NCBI RefSeq assembly: GCF_964222135.1 | Contig: NZ_CAXQBR010000051.1 | Span: 32,451 to 96,450, forward strand | Length of the DNA: 64,000 nucleotides | Direction: 5' to 3' | DNA from: Euzebya sp. | GTDB lineage: Bacteria; Actinomycetota; Nitriliruptoria; Euzebyales; Euzebyaceae | Shown here: piece by piece, positions 32,340 through 42,329 of the stretch | Position numbering within the stretch: position 1 is the first letter of the stretch | Layout: the number at the start of each line of letters is the position of its first letter | Translations under genes and position numbers: made by a program | The notes under the pieces: generated by a model | Seen by the model: only the letters and a program-made list of their open reading frames with translations | Told to the model about the DNA's origin: nothing | Database searches by the model: none

Positions 32340-33836
32340 GTGAGATCCGTCCCGGTGCGCGTGGTCGTGGTCGTCGTCGCGGCGCTGGCGGCCGGCTGCG
32401 TCGCCGGCGGCACCCCCGGTGATCCGCCTGAACCCGACCGCCCGGCCCTCGACGAAGGGGGGGCGGGCGCCACCACACCCGCGCTGGCCGGACCCGAGTC
32501 GACGAGCGCGGCCTGTCCCGACGTCCTCGACGCGGCCGACGCGACCTGCGCGCTGCTGGTCGTGCCCGAGGCGCGGGGTCGGCCCGCCGGTCCGGTCGTC
32601 GAGGTCGCCTACGCGGTGCTGGCGGCGACCGAGTCCCCCGAGCGGGTGGGGCCGGACCCGCCCCCGCTCGTGGTGCTGCCGGACGGCCCCGGCCAGAGCG
32701 GCCTGGCGGACGCCGCCAGCTGGATCGCCTCACCGCTCCGCGCCGGCCGGGAGGTCGTCCTGATCGACCCTCGGGGGACGGGCCGGTCCTTCCCCTCCCT
32801 GGACTGCGGCCAGCCGCCGCGGCCTGGTGCCCTGCCGCCGGACCTGGTGGAGGACTGCCGGCGCCAGCTCGACGCCGAGGCGGTCGACCGACGCGCCTAC
32901 GACACCGCCGCGATGGCCGCGGACGTCCTCGACCTGCGCCAGGTCCTCGACGTGCCCGCCATCGACCTGCTCGGCGTCGGGCACGGCGCGCGCATCGCGC
33001 TCGCGGTGATCGACCGCGAGCCGGAGGTCGTCCGGGCCGCCGTCCTGGACTCGCCCGTGCCGCCGGAGGCCGACGTCTACGCCGACCGGCCCCGCACCGC
33101 CCAGTCCGTGCTGAACCGGCTCTTCGACACCTGCGCAGAGGACCGGGGCTGCGAGCGGCGCTTCGGAGCCATCGGCCCGGCCGTGGAGCAGGTGGTCGAG
33201 GCGCTGAACGACGACGTCGGCGAGACCGGCGGGGTCAGCGGCGACGACCTCGCCCTGGCTGCGGTCGCCGCGCTCCGGGGCGCCGGCCCGGCGGAGGTCC
33301 CCGCCGCCCTGTCACTCGCCGTGGACGGCGAGCCGGAGGCGGCGCTGGCCCGCCTGCAGGAGGTGGCGATCGCGGGTGCGGCGGTCCCCTCGTCGGCGTT
33401 CGCCGAGGGGCTGCGGCTGTCGTCGGACTGCCGGGACGAGGTGCCCTCCTCCGCCGTGGCGGGCGGCGGCGGGGGCGGTGACGACGGCCTCGGACCGGTG
33501 GGGCTGGCTGTCGCCACCGACGTCGAGCGCCTGGTGGCCGCCTGCGCGCTGTGGGACGTCGGCAGCGCGGGGGAGGGGGCTGACGACCCCGTCACCGCCG
33601 ACGTCTTCGCGCTGGTGCTCTCCGGGGAGTTCGACCCGCTGTCCCCGCCTGCCTGGGGTGCGGCCACCGCGACCGGTCTGGACGGCACCGTCGTCCAGGT
33701 CGACGGGGCCGGCCACCGCGTCCACGACGTGAGCGAGTGCACGCTCGCGATCGTGGACGCGTTCCTCCTGCGACCCGGTGCCACCGTCGACGACGGCTGC
33801 ACCGAGCAGGCCGGGATCGACTTCGTCCTGGGCTGA
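32340..33836 (+). CDS. Exported TAP-like alpha/beta hydrolase lacking the nucleophile Ser (498 aa)
   Basis: Probable lipoprotein: GTG start, RSVPVRVVVVVVAALAAGC with lipobox LAAGC. The fold is that of S33 tripeptidyl aminopeptidases: VLIDPRGTGRSFPSLDC strand-loop, the DLRQVLDVPAIDLLG helix and a nucleophile elbow that reads GVGHGARIAL instead of the expected GVSYGxR; Ser is replaced by Gly. A C-terminal TAP-like domain has SGEFDPLSPPAWG (acid) and VDGAGHRVHDVSECTLAIV (His), both intact. Loss of Ser with retention of the other residues suggests a binding protein rather than an enzyme, or use of a different nucleophile. Confidence 0.82.
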   Translation: MRSVPVRVVVVVVAALAAGCVAGGTPGDPPEPDRPALDEGGAGATTPALAGPESTSAACPDVLDAADATCALLVVPEARGRPAGPVVEVAYAVLAATESPERVGPDPPPLVVLPDGPGQSGLADAASWIASPLRAGREVVLIDPRGTGRSFPSLDCGQPPRPGALPPDLVEDCRRQLDAEAVDRRAYDTAAMAADVLDLRQVLDVPAIDLLGVGHGARIALAVIDREPEVVRAAVLDSPVPPEADVYADRPRTAQSVLNRLFDTCAEDRGCERRFGAIGPAVEQVVEALNDDVGETGGVSGDDLALAAVAALRGAGPAEVPAALSLAVDGEPEAALARLQEVAIAGAAVPSSAFAEGLRLSSDCRDEVPSSAVAGGGGGGDDGLGPVGLAVATDVERLVAACALWDVGSAGEGADDPVTADVFALVLSGEFDPLSPPAWGAATATGLDGTVVQVDGAGHRVHDVSECTLAIVDAFLLRPGATVDDGCTEQAGIDFVLG

Positions 33837-33856
33837 CGCTCCCGGACTGCGGACCG

Positions 33857-36325
<2,469 letters not shown>

Positions 36326-36396
36326 GATTACGTCCTTACGAAGTGCGGAGCACGCTGGAACCGAAGTCTGTCAGGATCTATTCCAAGTGCACTCAG

Positions 36397-36412
36397 GTTT
36401 GCTGGTGCAAAC
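36397..36412. promoter_or_regulatory. Palindrome upstream of lon, ClgR-like
   Basis: GTTTGC-TGGT-GCAAAC, a perfect 6-4-6 inverted repeat, lies 72 bases upstream of the lon start. ClgR sites have GTTCGC and GCGAAC arms; this differs by one base per arm. A heat-shock HAIR motif (CTTGAGT-N7-ACTCAAG) is not present. Assignment to ClgR is inferred. Confidence 0.5.
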
Positions 36413-36500
36413 CGTGCGTGCCCGCGTTCGTCGGGGCGTCGATACGTGCCGTCACCGGAACGTCATGCCTCGCGTGGGCCGGTGCGCCGAGGATCCCGCC

Positions 36501-36740
36501 ATGCCCCCGTCCACCCCTCGGCTGCTGCTCGACATTGCGGCGCGGATCGAGTTCGACCCGAGCTTCGCCGCTCACGTGGCGGCAGATCCGCTGGTGGCGC
36601 TGACGGCGGAGGGGATCGACGCGGCGACGGCGATGTCGCTGCTCGACGACGGGGACGTGACGGCCTTCGCGGGAGGGGTGGAGCGCATCGCCGTCCGCGC
36701 CTACGAGCTGGCGATGCGGGTGTTGCGGGCCGGGGGGTGA
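36501..36740 (+). CDS. Small NHLP-leader-like protein, paralogue 1 (79 aa)
   Basis: MPPSTPRLLLDIAARIEFDPSFAAHVAADPLVALTAEG: a helical protein with the pattern DPxFxxxVxxDPxxALxxEG that is seen in nitrile-hydratase-like leader peptides and Nif11-like leaders of ribosomal peptides. No Cys-rich or double-Gly core follows, although VLRAGG ends the protein. Its neighbour has the same pattern. No modifying enzyme is near. Divergent from lon. The start is the ATG at the beginning of recognisable helix; longer forms are not supported. May instead be an unrelated small helical protein. Confidence 0.6.
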   Translation: MPPSTPRLLLDIAARIEFDPSFAAHVAADPLVALTAEGIDAATAMSLLDDGDVTAFAGGVERIAVRAYELAMRVLRAGG

Positions 36741-36821
36741 GAGTTGTTACGCCTGGTCTCGGCTGCCGCGGGCGTGGGTACCGTGGCCGGACCGCAGACG
36801 ACCGAGGGGAGCCAGAGCGAG

Positions 36822-37073
36822 ATGTCCGAGCACGCCCACGTCCTCACCGAGATCGCCGACCGCATCGACCGCGACGAGGACTTCGCGATGCGCGTCGGGG
36901 AGGACGCCCGGTCCGCGCTCGAGTCCGAGGGGCTGCCCGACCAGGTGATCGGGCAGGTGCTCGGCCACGCCGAGGCTGAGGTCGTCGGCTACGCGATGCC
37001 CGCTCAGGTCGTCGAGGGGACCGTCGCCCGGATCGCCGCGGCGGCCCGCGCCGTCGCCGCCGACCAGTCGTAG
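36822..37073 (+). CDS. Small NHLP-leader-like protein, paralogue 2 (83 aa)
   Basis: MSEHAHVLTEIADRIDRDEDFAMRVGEDARSALESEGLPDQV aligns with the preceding protein along its length: (A)xRIxxDxxFAxxVxxDxxxALxxEG, then a second helix pair. ATG with GAGGGGAGCC about 12 bases upstream. It is preceded by an 81-base gap with its own probable promoter. Tandem duplication of a small helical protein is clear in pattern; function is not known. Confidence 0.6.
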   Translation: MSEHAHVLTEIADRIDRDEDFAMRVGEDARSALESEGLPDQVIGQVLGHAEAEVVGYAMPAQVVEGTVARIAAAARAVAADQS

Positions 37074-37088
37074 GCGCGCCGCCTGACC

Positions 37089-37997
37089 TCAGCGGGCCGC
37101 GCGGGCGATCTGGTCGATCAGCGCGGCGAGCTCCGCCGGCGAGTCCTCCTGCAGGAAGTGGCCGCCGTGGACCGTCGTGTGCGGCTGGCCCGCCGCACCC
37201 GGCACGAGCTTCTGGAAGACCCGCTCGCCGCCCGCGGTGATGGGGTCGGCGTCGCTGAACGCCGTGACCAGCGGCCGGTCGAAGCGCTGGAGGACCTCCC
37301 ACGCGGCGCGGTTCGCTGCGCTGGCCGGGTCGTCCGGGCCGGTCGGGACCAGCGCCGGCATGATCCGCGGTCCCTCCTTGAACGACTCGTCGGGGAACGG
37401 CGCGTCGTAGGCGGCCACCTCGGCGTCCGAGAGCTCGCGCTGGGTCGCACCCTGGAGCATCGGGCCGATCGGGAACTCCTCGACGGTCTGGCTGAAGCGC
37501 TGCCACGCCATGAACGCCTCGGGCATCTGCTGGTCGCCGGTGGGCATCCCGGTGTTGGCGACGACGACGGCCGCGAACCGCTCGGGGTGCGCGGCGAGCA
37601 CGCGCAGGCCGATCAGCCCGCCCCAGTCCTGGCAGAACAGGGTGGTGCGGGACAGGTCCAGGTGGTCGCAGACCAGCGCGGCCATCCAGCCGACGTGCGC
37701 GGCGTAGGAGTGGTCGGCCCGATCCGCCGGCTTGTCAGACCGGCCGAAGCCGACGAGGTCCGGTGCGACCACCCGGTGCCCGGCGTCCACCAGCGGCGGG
37801 ATCATGTGGCGGTACAGGTAGGACCAGCTCGGCTCGCCGTGCAGCAGCAGGATCGGCGCGGCGTCGGGCGGTCCCTCGTCGACGTACGCCATGCGGATCC
37901 CGTCGGTGCCGTCGTGGGGGACGACGGCGTGGCGGGGCGCGAAGGGCCAGTCGGGGAGGTCCGCGAAGCGGTCGTCGGGTGTGCGCAGAAGCTCCAT
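37089..37997 (-). CDS. Haloalkane dehalogenase, HLD-I type (302 aa)
   Basis: Hydrolyses carbon-halogen bonds through a covalent alkyl-enzyme intermediate. Motifs: [16 protein letters not shown] (oxyanion and halide Trp), [13 protein letters not shown] with Asp nucleophile and adjacent halide-binding Trp, acid in [10 protein letters not shown], and base His in [10 protein letters not shown]. The opening [12 protein letters not shown] is typical of the DhlA/DhmA branch. Full length for the family. Divergent from another alpha/beta hydrolase gene, with a large palindrome between. Substrate range cannot be told; halogenated C2-C6 alkanes are typical. Confidence 0.92.
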   Translation of the reverse strand: MELLRTPDDRFADLPDWPFAPRHAVVPHDGTDGIRMAYVDEGPPDAAPILLLHGEPSWSYLYRHMIPPLVDAGHRVVAPDLVGFGRSDKPADRADHSYAAHVGWMAALVCDHLDLSRTTLFCQDWGGLIGLRVLAAHPERFAAVVVANTGMPTGDQQMPEAFMAWQRFSQTVEEFPIGPMLQGATQRELSDAEVAAYDAPFPDESFKEGPRIMPALVPTGPDDPASAANRAAWEVLQRFDRPLVTAFSDADPITAGGERVFQKLVPGAAGQPHTTVHGGHFLQEDSPAELAALIDQIARAAR

Positions 37998-38010
37998 CGG
38001 CGTGAGCGTG

Positions 38011-38038
38011 CCACAGACTGACCCGGGTCAGGTTGTGG
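38011..38038. promoter_or_regulatory. 28-bp palindrome between divergent hydrolase genes
   Basis: The core CTGACCCGGGTCAG is perfect (14 bp) and is flanked, two bases away on both sides, by CCACA and TGTGG. It fills most of the 54-base space between two divergent genes, 13 bases from each start region. The size and symmetry suggest a dimeric regulator's operator controlling both genes. No regulator gene is adjacent. Confidence 0.6.
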
Positions 38039-38051
38039 CAGGCTGACGGCG

Positions 38052-38882
38052 ATGCAGCCCGACACCTTCATCCACCAGGGCCACGTGCTCGCCTACGAGG
38101 TCCACGGCGACGGCCCGCAGGTCGTCGTCCTCGTCCACGGCCTGCTCCTCGACGCCGGGATCAACCGCGCCCTCGCCCGCGCGATCGCCCGGGCCGGGCA
38201 CCGGGTGGTCCTGCTCGACCTGCTCGGCCACGGCCGCTCGGACCGGCCGCGCCGCGCGAGCGCGCACCGGGTGGGGCTGTACGCCGAGCAGGCGGTGGCC
38301 CTGCTCGACCACCTCGGGTTGGAGCGGGCGGTGCTCGGCGGCGTGTCCCTCGGCGCCGCGGTCGCGCTGACCGCGGCCGTGACCGACCCCGACCGCGTGC
38401 AGGGCCTGCTCCTCGAGATGCCCGTCCTCGAGCACGCCGCCCCCTTCGCCGCGATGCTCTTCGTGCCCGTCCTGCTCGGCATGCACTACGGCGGTCCGGT
38501 CGCCCGGCTCGGGACCAGGCTGATGGGTCGGCTGCCGCGCACCCGCATCGATGCGATCGACTCGTTCATGGACGCGGCGTCGATGCACCCCCGCGAGATC
38601 ACCGCGGTCCTCCACGGACTGCTGATGGGGGCGCTCGGGCCGACGGAGGAGGCGCGCGCTGCCATCACCGCCCCCACCCTCGTCATCGGTCACAGCGGCG
38701 ACCCGCTGCACCCCCTGGACGACGCGGCGCGGCTGGCCCGGCAGATGCCCGCCGCGACGATGCTGACCGCCCGATCCCTCGCCGAGCTGCGCGTCCGGCC
38801 GGAGCGGCTGACCGATGAGATCATCCGGTTCCTCGACACCACCTGGGCGACGGGCCGGGTGCAGGAGGCCGGCACGGCCTGA
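38052..38882 (+). CDS. Alpha/beta hydrolase (276 aa)
   Basis: Ser hydrolase with VVLVHGLLLDAGIN (oxyanion), LDLLGHGRSDRP, nucleophile elbow LGGVSLGAAVAL (GxSxG) near residue 98, acid in IGHSGDPLHPLDDA. The C-terminal His expected after the last strand is not obvious: MLTARSLAELRVRPERLTDEIIRFL has none, so the triad may be incomplete or supplied differently. The cap region (IDAIDSFMDAASMHPREITAVLHGLL) is helical. Divergent from the haloalkane dehalogenase gene and likely co-regulated through the palindrome between them. Substrate unknown. Confidence 0.82.
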   Translation: MQPDTFIHQGHVLAYEVHGDGPQVVVLVHGLLLDAGINRALARAIARAGHRVVLLDLLGHGRSDRPRRASAHRVGLYAEQAVALLDHLGLERAVLGGVSLGAAVALTAAVTDPDRVQGLLLEMPVLEHAAPFAAMLFVPVLLGMHYGGPVARLGTRLMGRLPRTRIDAIDSFMDAASMHPREITAVLHGLLMGALGPTEEARAAITAPTLVIGHSGDPLHPLDDAARLARQMPAATMLTARSLAELRVRPERLTDEIIRFLDTTWATGRVQEAGTA

Positions 38883-38895
38883 GGGCCGCTCGTGG

Positions 38896-39591
38896 TCACA
38901 CCCGCTGGTGGCTGGCCTCGATCGCGTCGATGAGGTGCTGGGGTCCCTCGGCGCTGACCCGGGCTCCGACCCGGCCGGTCGTGTACAGCAGCAGGTCGCC
39001 CACCGGCCCGTGCACGGTCACCGTCTCATCAGGCCGGGCATCACCGGCGCGGTGCGCGATCTTCCCGCCGAGGGTGTAGGCGCGCGACGTGGAGCCGTCG
39101 GTCAGCGCGAGGACGCCGTCCGCGCGGACGCGCCCGAAGGTCAGCACCGCGAACCGGCTCACCGACTCCCACAGGATGTCGGCGATGATCTCGTCGCCGG
39201 TGCCGTCGTCCGGCTCGAGCCGCGGGGTGAGGGCCGCCGCGCCCCCGCGCCGGACGTCCTCGGTGTGGATGTAGTCCTCCGCCACCTGCGCGCGGGCGAG
39301 CGGCCCGTAGGCGAACCACGGCGGCGGGCCCTTGCGCAGGTCCGCGATCATCGCCGCGCGCCCGTCGCGCGTCCGCGACCGCATCCGCGACTCGGTCAGG
39401 GAGGCGAGCGGCTTGATCAGGATGCCGCCGGCTGCCCACGGCTCGCGCTCGCGGACGAGGAGGTGGGCGGCGATGTCGCCGGCATCCCAGCCGTCGCACA
39501 TCGTCTCGGCCTGCCACTGCTCATCGGTCAGGGACTCGAGCAGGTCACACAGCGCTGCGCGCTGCCGGTGCACGGGCTTCATCCCGGCCAC
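38896..39591 (-). CDS. TIGR03085-family putative metal-binding protein (231 aa)
   Basis: Mycothiol-dependent-maleylpyruvate-isomerase-like/DinB-type four-helix protein. The N-terminus RAALCDLLESLTDEQWQAETMCDGWDAGDIAAHLLVRERE matches the TIGR03085 pattern (LCDxL...GWxxxDxAAHLxxRE), with a metal-binding His in AAHLL, and ARAQVAEDYIHTEDVRRGG supplies the second His-containing helix. Its 5' end overlaps the 3' end of the ogt gene by about 47 bases in a different frame; a start nine bases later (MKPVHRQRAALC) would shorten the overlap slightly. Metal and substrate are unknown. Confidence 0.82.
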   Translation of the reverse strand: MAGMKPVHRQRAALCDLLESLTDEQWQAETMCDGWDAGDIAAHLLVREREPWAAGGILIKPLASLTESRMRSRTRDGRAAMIADLRKGPPPWFAYGPLARAQVAEDYIHTEDVRRGGAAALTPRLEPDDGTGDEIIADILWESVSRFAVLTFGRVRADGVLALTDGSTSRAYTLGGKIAHRAGDARPDETVTVHGPVGDLLLYTTGRVGARVSAEGPQHLIDAIEASHQRV

Positions 39592-40072
39592 CCTGCCCCG
39601 ACTCGAGCGAGAGCAACCAGCCCTTGACCGCCAACCCGTAGGCGTAGCCGCCGAGCGAACCGTCGGTGCGCACCGCCCGGTGGCACGGCACGAACGGGGC
39701 GATCAGGTTGCGGCCGCACGCGCTGCCGACCGCCCGGGTGGCCTGGGGGCGCCCGATCGCCGCGGCGATCTCGGCGTAGGAGGCCGTCTCCCCGGGGGGG
39801 ATCGCGCGGAGCGCCGACCACACGGCCTGCTGGAAGTCCGTGCCCGCCTGGCGGGTGTGCACGCGGTCGAGCGCGCCGAGGTCCCCGGCGACGTAGGCCG
39901 CGACCGCGTCCCCGGCCGGGCTCGGGCCGGCGTGGGGTGGGGGAGGGGCGGGCAGGCCCAGTCGCGCGGCCAGCTCCGCGGCGTCGCAGAACCCGGCGGC
40001 CAGCACGGTGTGGTCGTCGTCGGCGATCGCGGTGAGCTGACCGCCGGGCGTGTCGAGGGTGAGGGTGTGCAC
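39545..40072 (-). CDS. ogt: Methylated-DNA--protein-cysteine methyltransferase (175 aa)
   Basis: Suicidal repair protein that takes alkyl groups from O6-alkylguanine. The active-site motif is FVPCHRAV near residue 128, with the HTH-like segment ETASYAEIAAAIGRPQATRAVGSACGRN and the post-motif GGYAYGLAVKGWLLSLE. The N-terminal ribonuclease-like domain is short and Pro-rich. GTG start one base after the stop of the Ada-AlkA gene, so one operon handles direct reversal and base excision of alkyl damage. The C-terminus overlaps the next gene. Confidence 0.93.
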   Translation of the reverse strand: MHTLTLDTPGGQLTAIADDDHTVLAAGFCDAAELAARLGLPAPPPPHAGPSPAGDAVAAYVAGDLGALDRVHTRQAGTDFQQAVWSALRAIPPGETASYAEIAAAIGRPQATRAVGSACGRNLIAPFVPCHRAVRTDGSLGGYAYGLAVKGWLLSLESGQGGRDEARAPAARSAV

Positions 40073-40073
40073 G

Positions 40074-41591
40074 TCAGGCTCCCAGGGTGAGGGGTGGGCG
40101 GGCCGGTCGGTCGGTCGTGGTGGGGGTGGGGGTCTCGGTTCGGGTCGGGGTGGAGGTGGGGGTCTCGGTTCGGGTCGGGGGCTGGGTCGGGGTCTGGAGG
40201 TGGTGGTGCCAGAGGTGGAGCGCCGCGTACCCCCGCCAGGGCCGCCAGTCCCGGGCGCGAGCGTCCAGGTCGGCGCTGCTGGTGGATCGTCCGGTCAGGC
40301 CCTCGAGCGCGCGTCGCAGCGCCAGGTCGCCGGTCGGCCACGCATCGGGCTGGCGGAGCACCACGAGCGCGATGGTCGCGGCGGTCCACGGGCCGATGCC
40401 GGGCAGGGCGCGCAGCGCGTCCACGGTCTCGTCGGGCGCGGCGCCGGGTGACAGGTCGAGCCCGTCCACGACCGCCCGGGCCAGGGCGCGGACGGCCCCG
40501 GCGCGCTGCCGGGTGAGGCCGACGGCGGCCTCGAGGTCCGCGTCGGCCAGCTGGTCGGCGTGGGGCAGACCGGGCCGGTCGGTGAGCGCCGCCAGCCGGC
40601 TCATCAGCGTGGTGGCGCCCTTCGCCGACACCTGCTGGCCGACGACGACCCTGACCGCCCCCTCGAAGGGGTGGGGGGCGCCGGGGATCCGCACGCCGGG
40701 ACGCTCGGCGACGAGCGGGCCGAGGACCGGGTCCCCGCCCAGCGCCGCCGTGATCGCCTCGATGTCGGCGTCGACGTCGAAGACCGGGCGGGCGAGCGCG
40801 ACCGCCGGGCGCAGGTCGGTCACCGCGTCGGCGTCGACGGTCACCCGGACGCCGTCGAAGGTGGGCGCCAGCGCGGTGGTGCCGGTGTCGCCGTGGCGGA
40901 TCCAGTGGTGGGGGGTGACCTCGTCGCGGGACGGGACGGCGTGGAGGGCCGCCCAGGACAGGACCCCCGTCGCGTCGAACGGCGTGCGCACCGGGAGGGT
41001 GACGGTCATCCCGGCGGCGACCGGCCCCGTCCGGCCACGCCGGACCGCGGAGGGACTGGTCCCGAAGGCGTCGCGGAACGCGTCGTTGAACTGCCGGACG
41101 CTCCCGAACCCGGCGGCGAACGCCACCCGGCCCAGCGGGAGGTCCGTCTGGTCGACGAGCAGCCGCGCGATCCGGGTGCGCCGCATCCGGCCGAGCGCGG
41201 CCGGTCCGGCCCCGTAGGTGTCGACGAGGATCCGCTGCAGGTGCCGCGGGCTGACGTACAGCCGGCCGGCCAGCGCCTCGACGCCCTCGTCGGCAGCGCC
41301 GTCGTCGATCAGCCTGAGGGCGCGGGTCGCCAGCTCCCGGGCGGGATCCGCGCCGGCGGCGTCGGGGGCGAGCTCGGGCCGGCACCGGCGGCAGGCGCGC
41401 AGACCGACCTGCTGGGCGGCGGCCGGGGTGGGGAAGAACCGGACGTTGCGGGCCAACGGGGTGCGGGCCGGGCAGGACGGCCGGCAGAAGATCCCCGTCG
41501 TCAGCACACCGGTGACGAAGCGCCCGTCGAAGCGCCGGTCGCGTGAGGCGACCGCCGTGTAGCAGGCCTCGAAGTCGGTGTGGTCGAGCAT
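40074..41591 (-). CDS. Ada-AlkA fusion: alkylation-response regulator and DNA glycosylase (505 aa)
   Basis: Combines sensor, activator and glycosylase. The N-terminal Ada zinc domain (about 1-75) has TGIFCRPSCPART and LRACRRCRPE, giving the four Cys including the methyl acceptor. An AraC-type HTH pair follows (about 95-185). The AlkA part begins TVTLPVRTPFDATGVLSWA and has the helix-hairpin-helix LRALPGIGPWTAATIALVVL with catalytic Asp in WPTGDLALRRAL. This fusion removes 3-methyladenine-type lesions and induces the response. The C-terminus has a 10-residue Thr/Pro repeat coded by two 30-bp units (40121-40180). ATG at 41591 is the first start with an Ada-like N-terminus. Confidence 0.93.
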   Translation of the reverse strand: MLDHTDFEACYTAVASRDRRFDGRFVTGVLTTGIFCRPSCPARTPLARNVRFFPTPAAAQQVGLRACRRCRPELAPDAAGADPARELATRALRLIDDGAADEGVEALAGRLYVSPRHLQRILVDTYGAGPAALGRMRRTRIARLLVDQTDLPLGRVAFAAGFGSVRQFNDAFRDAFGTSPSAVRRGRTGPVAAGMTVTLPVRTPFDATGVLSWAALHAVPSRDEVTPHHWIRHGDTGTTALAPTFDGVRVTVDADAVTDLRPAVALARPVFDVDADIEAITAALGGDPVLGPLVAERPGVRIPGAPHPFEGAVRVVVGQQVSAKGATTLMSRLAALTDRPGLPHADQLADADLEAAVGLTRQRAGAVRALARAVVDGLDLSPGAAPDETVDALRALPGIGPWTAATIALVVLRQPDAWPTGDLALRRALEGLTGRSTSSADLDARARDWRPWRGYAALHLWHHHLQTPTQPPTRTETPTSTPTRTETPTPTTTDRPARPPLTLGA

Positions 41592-41921
41592 GGGGTGAGT
41601 GTCGCACCCCCACATGCTGGGCTCTGGCGGGGATCGGACATCACGGTCCGGGGAGGGGGGCGTGGTCATCGCACCGCCCACACCCCAGGTGGGCACCACC
41701 ACCCACACCCAAGGTGGTCTGTCGCCTTCGTCTCGGTGTGCGCAACGAACCTGACAGGCCTTCAGCTGGACGGGCTCGAACGGCCGGAGGTGTGTCGCCT
41801 TCGTTCCGTTCTGCGCAACGAACCCGACAGACCCCCGGCAAGCGTGGAGCCGCGCCGCCACCAGGGGGACCGGCGGGGTGGCCGACGCCGTCGGGCTCCG
41901 CTACTCTGACGAGCCCACCCG
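41592..41921. other. Intergenic region with twin stem-loop repeats
   Basis: No gene is supported between the Ada-AlkA start and tRNA-Arg. Open frames here are products of the repeated DNA. The region holds two 37-bp stem-loop repeats (next entry) and the divergent promoters of the repair operon and tRNA. Confidence 0.7.
41720..41829. repeat. Paired 37-bp stem-loop repeats, locus 1
   Basis: Copies at 41720-41756 and 41793-41829, separated by 36 bases. Each has a left arm TGTCGCCTTCGT(T), a central GTGTGCGC/TTCTGCGC-type loop and a right arm AACGAACC(T/C)GACA. The arms pair imperfectly at the middle positions. The preceding bases GGTGGTC/GGAGGTG are also shared with locus 2 at 49468-49577, where the arms are perfect in one copy. 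Confidence 0.88.
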
Positions 41922-41998
41922 GGGCCCTTAGCTCAGCTGGATAGAGCGTCTGTCTACGGAACAGAAGGCCGGGGGTTCGAATCCCTCAGGGCCCGCCA
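41922..41998 (+). tRNA. tRNA-Arg(ACG)
   Basis: Acceptor GGGCCCT/AGGGCCC, D-arm TAGCTCAGCTGGATAGAGC, anticodon stem TCTGT/ACAGA with loop CTACGGA (anticodon ACG, read as ICG after deamination), T-arm GGGGGTTCGAATCCCTC, discriminator G and encoded CCA. All arms pair. Confidence 0.96.
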
Positions 41999-42020
41999 CC
42001 GGAACCCCACTTCGCCGTCG

Positions 42021-42190
42021 GTGCGAGGTTCCGCGCGATCGGGGCCCACCTCGGCTGACGGCGAGGTTCGGCGCGATCTCGGGCTTCGCGGGCTGACGGC
42101 GTCATGCGCGTCCGTCTCACGGCGACGACGTGAGGCGCGATCGGGGCCTGCCTCGCGTGACGGCGAGGTTCTGCGCGATCCCAGCGCTCC
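42021..42190. repeat. Degenerate GCGAGGTTC/GCGCGATC repeats
   Basis: Between tRNA-Arg and the LacI promoter, GCGAGGTTC followed after one base by GCGCGATC occurs three times (starting near 42023, 42060 and 42161), and a fourth GCGCGATC with GGGGCCTG lies near 42134. Spacing is irregular and copies are diverged. No gene is supported between 41999 and 42329; the rest is the LacI promoter region. Confidence 0.55.
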
Positions 42191-42270
42191 GGTGGCACAG
42201 GGCGAAATTTGTTGGGCCAACCGACAATTGACCCTTGACGGGCGTCCGGTGGGGGCGAACACTGCCTCGG

Positions 42271-42301
42271 AAACGTTTACGACATCGTTCTCGACATCGT
42301 T
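42271..42301. promoter_or_regulatory. LacI-type operators before the sugar operon
   Basis: The palindrome AAACGTTT (42271-42278), with the CpG centre usual for LacI-family sites, is followed by two direct CGACATCGTT units (42280-42289 and 42292-42301). The whole block is bracketed by GGAAACG and CGTTTCC. It lies 29 bases before the LacI start and about 35 bases after a possible TTGACG -35 box, so bound repressor would block the promoter. Confidence 0.6.
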
Positions 42302-42329
42302 TCCAGACCCCTTGCCAGGAGCCGATCTG

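Noticed and set aside
36501..37073. A complete ribosomal-peptide biosynthesis locus
   Set aside because: No modification, protease or export genes are adjacent; only the leader-like pattern is present.
41720..41829. 37-bp repeats with 36-bp 'spacer' taken as a mini CRISPR array
   Set aside because: Only two diverged copies per locus, no cas genes, arms are long and symmetrical, and the flanking bases are shared beyond the repeat. A twin stem-loop element fits better.
42021..42190. N-terminal extension of the LacI gene
   Set aside because: The open frame is built from diverged GCGCGATC repeats; the headpiece starts at the GTG with a ribosome site, downstream of the operator block.
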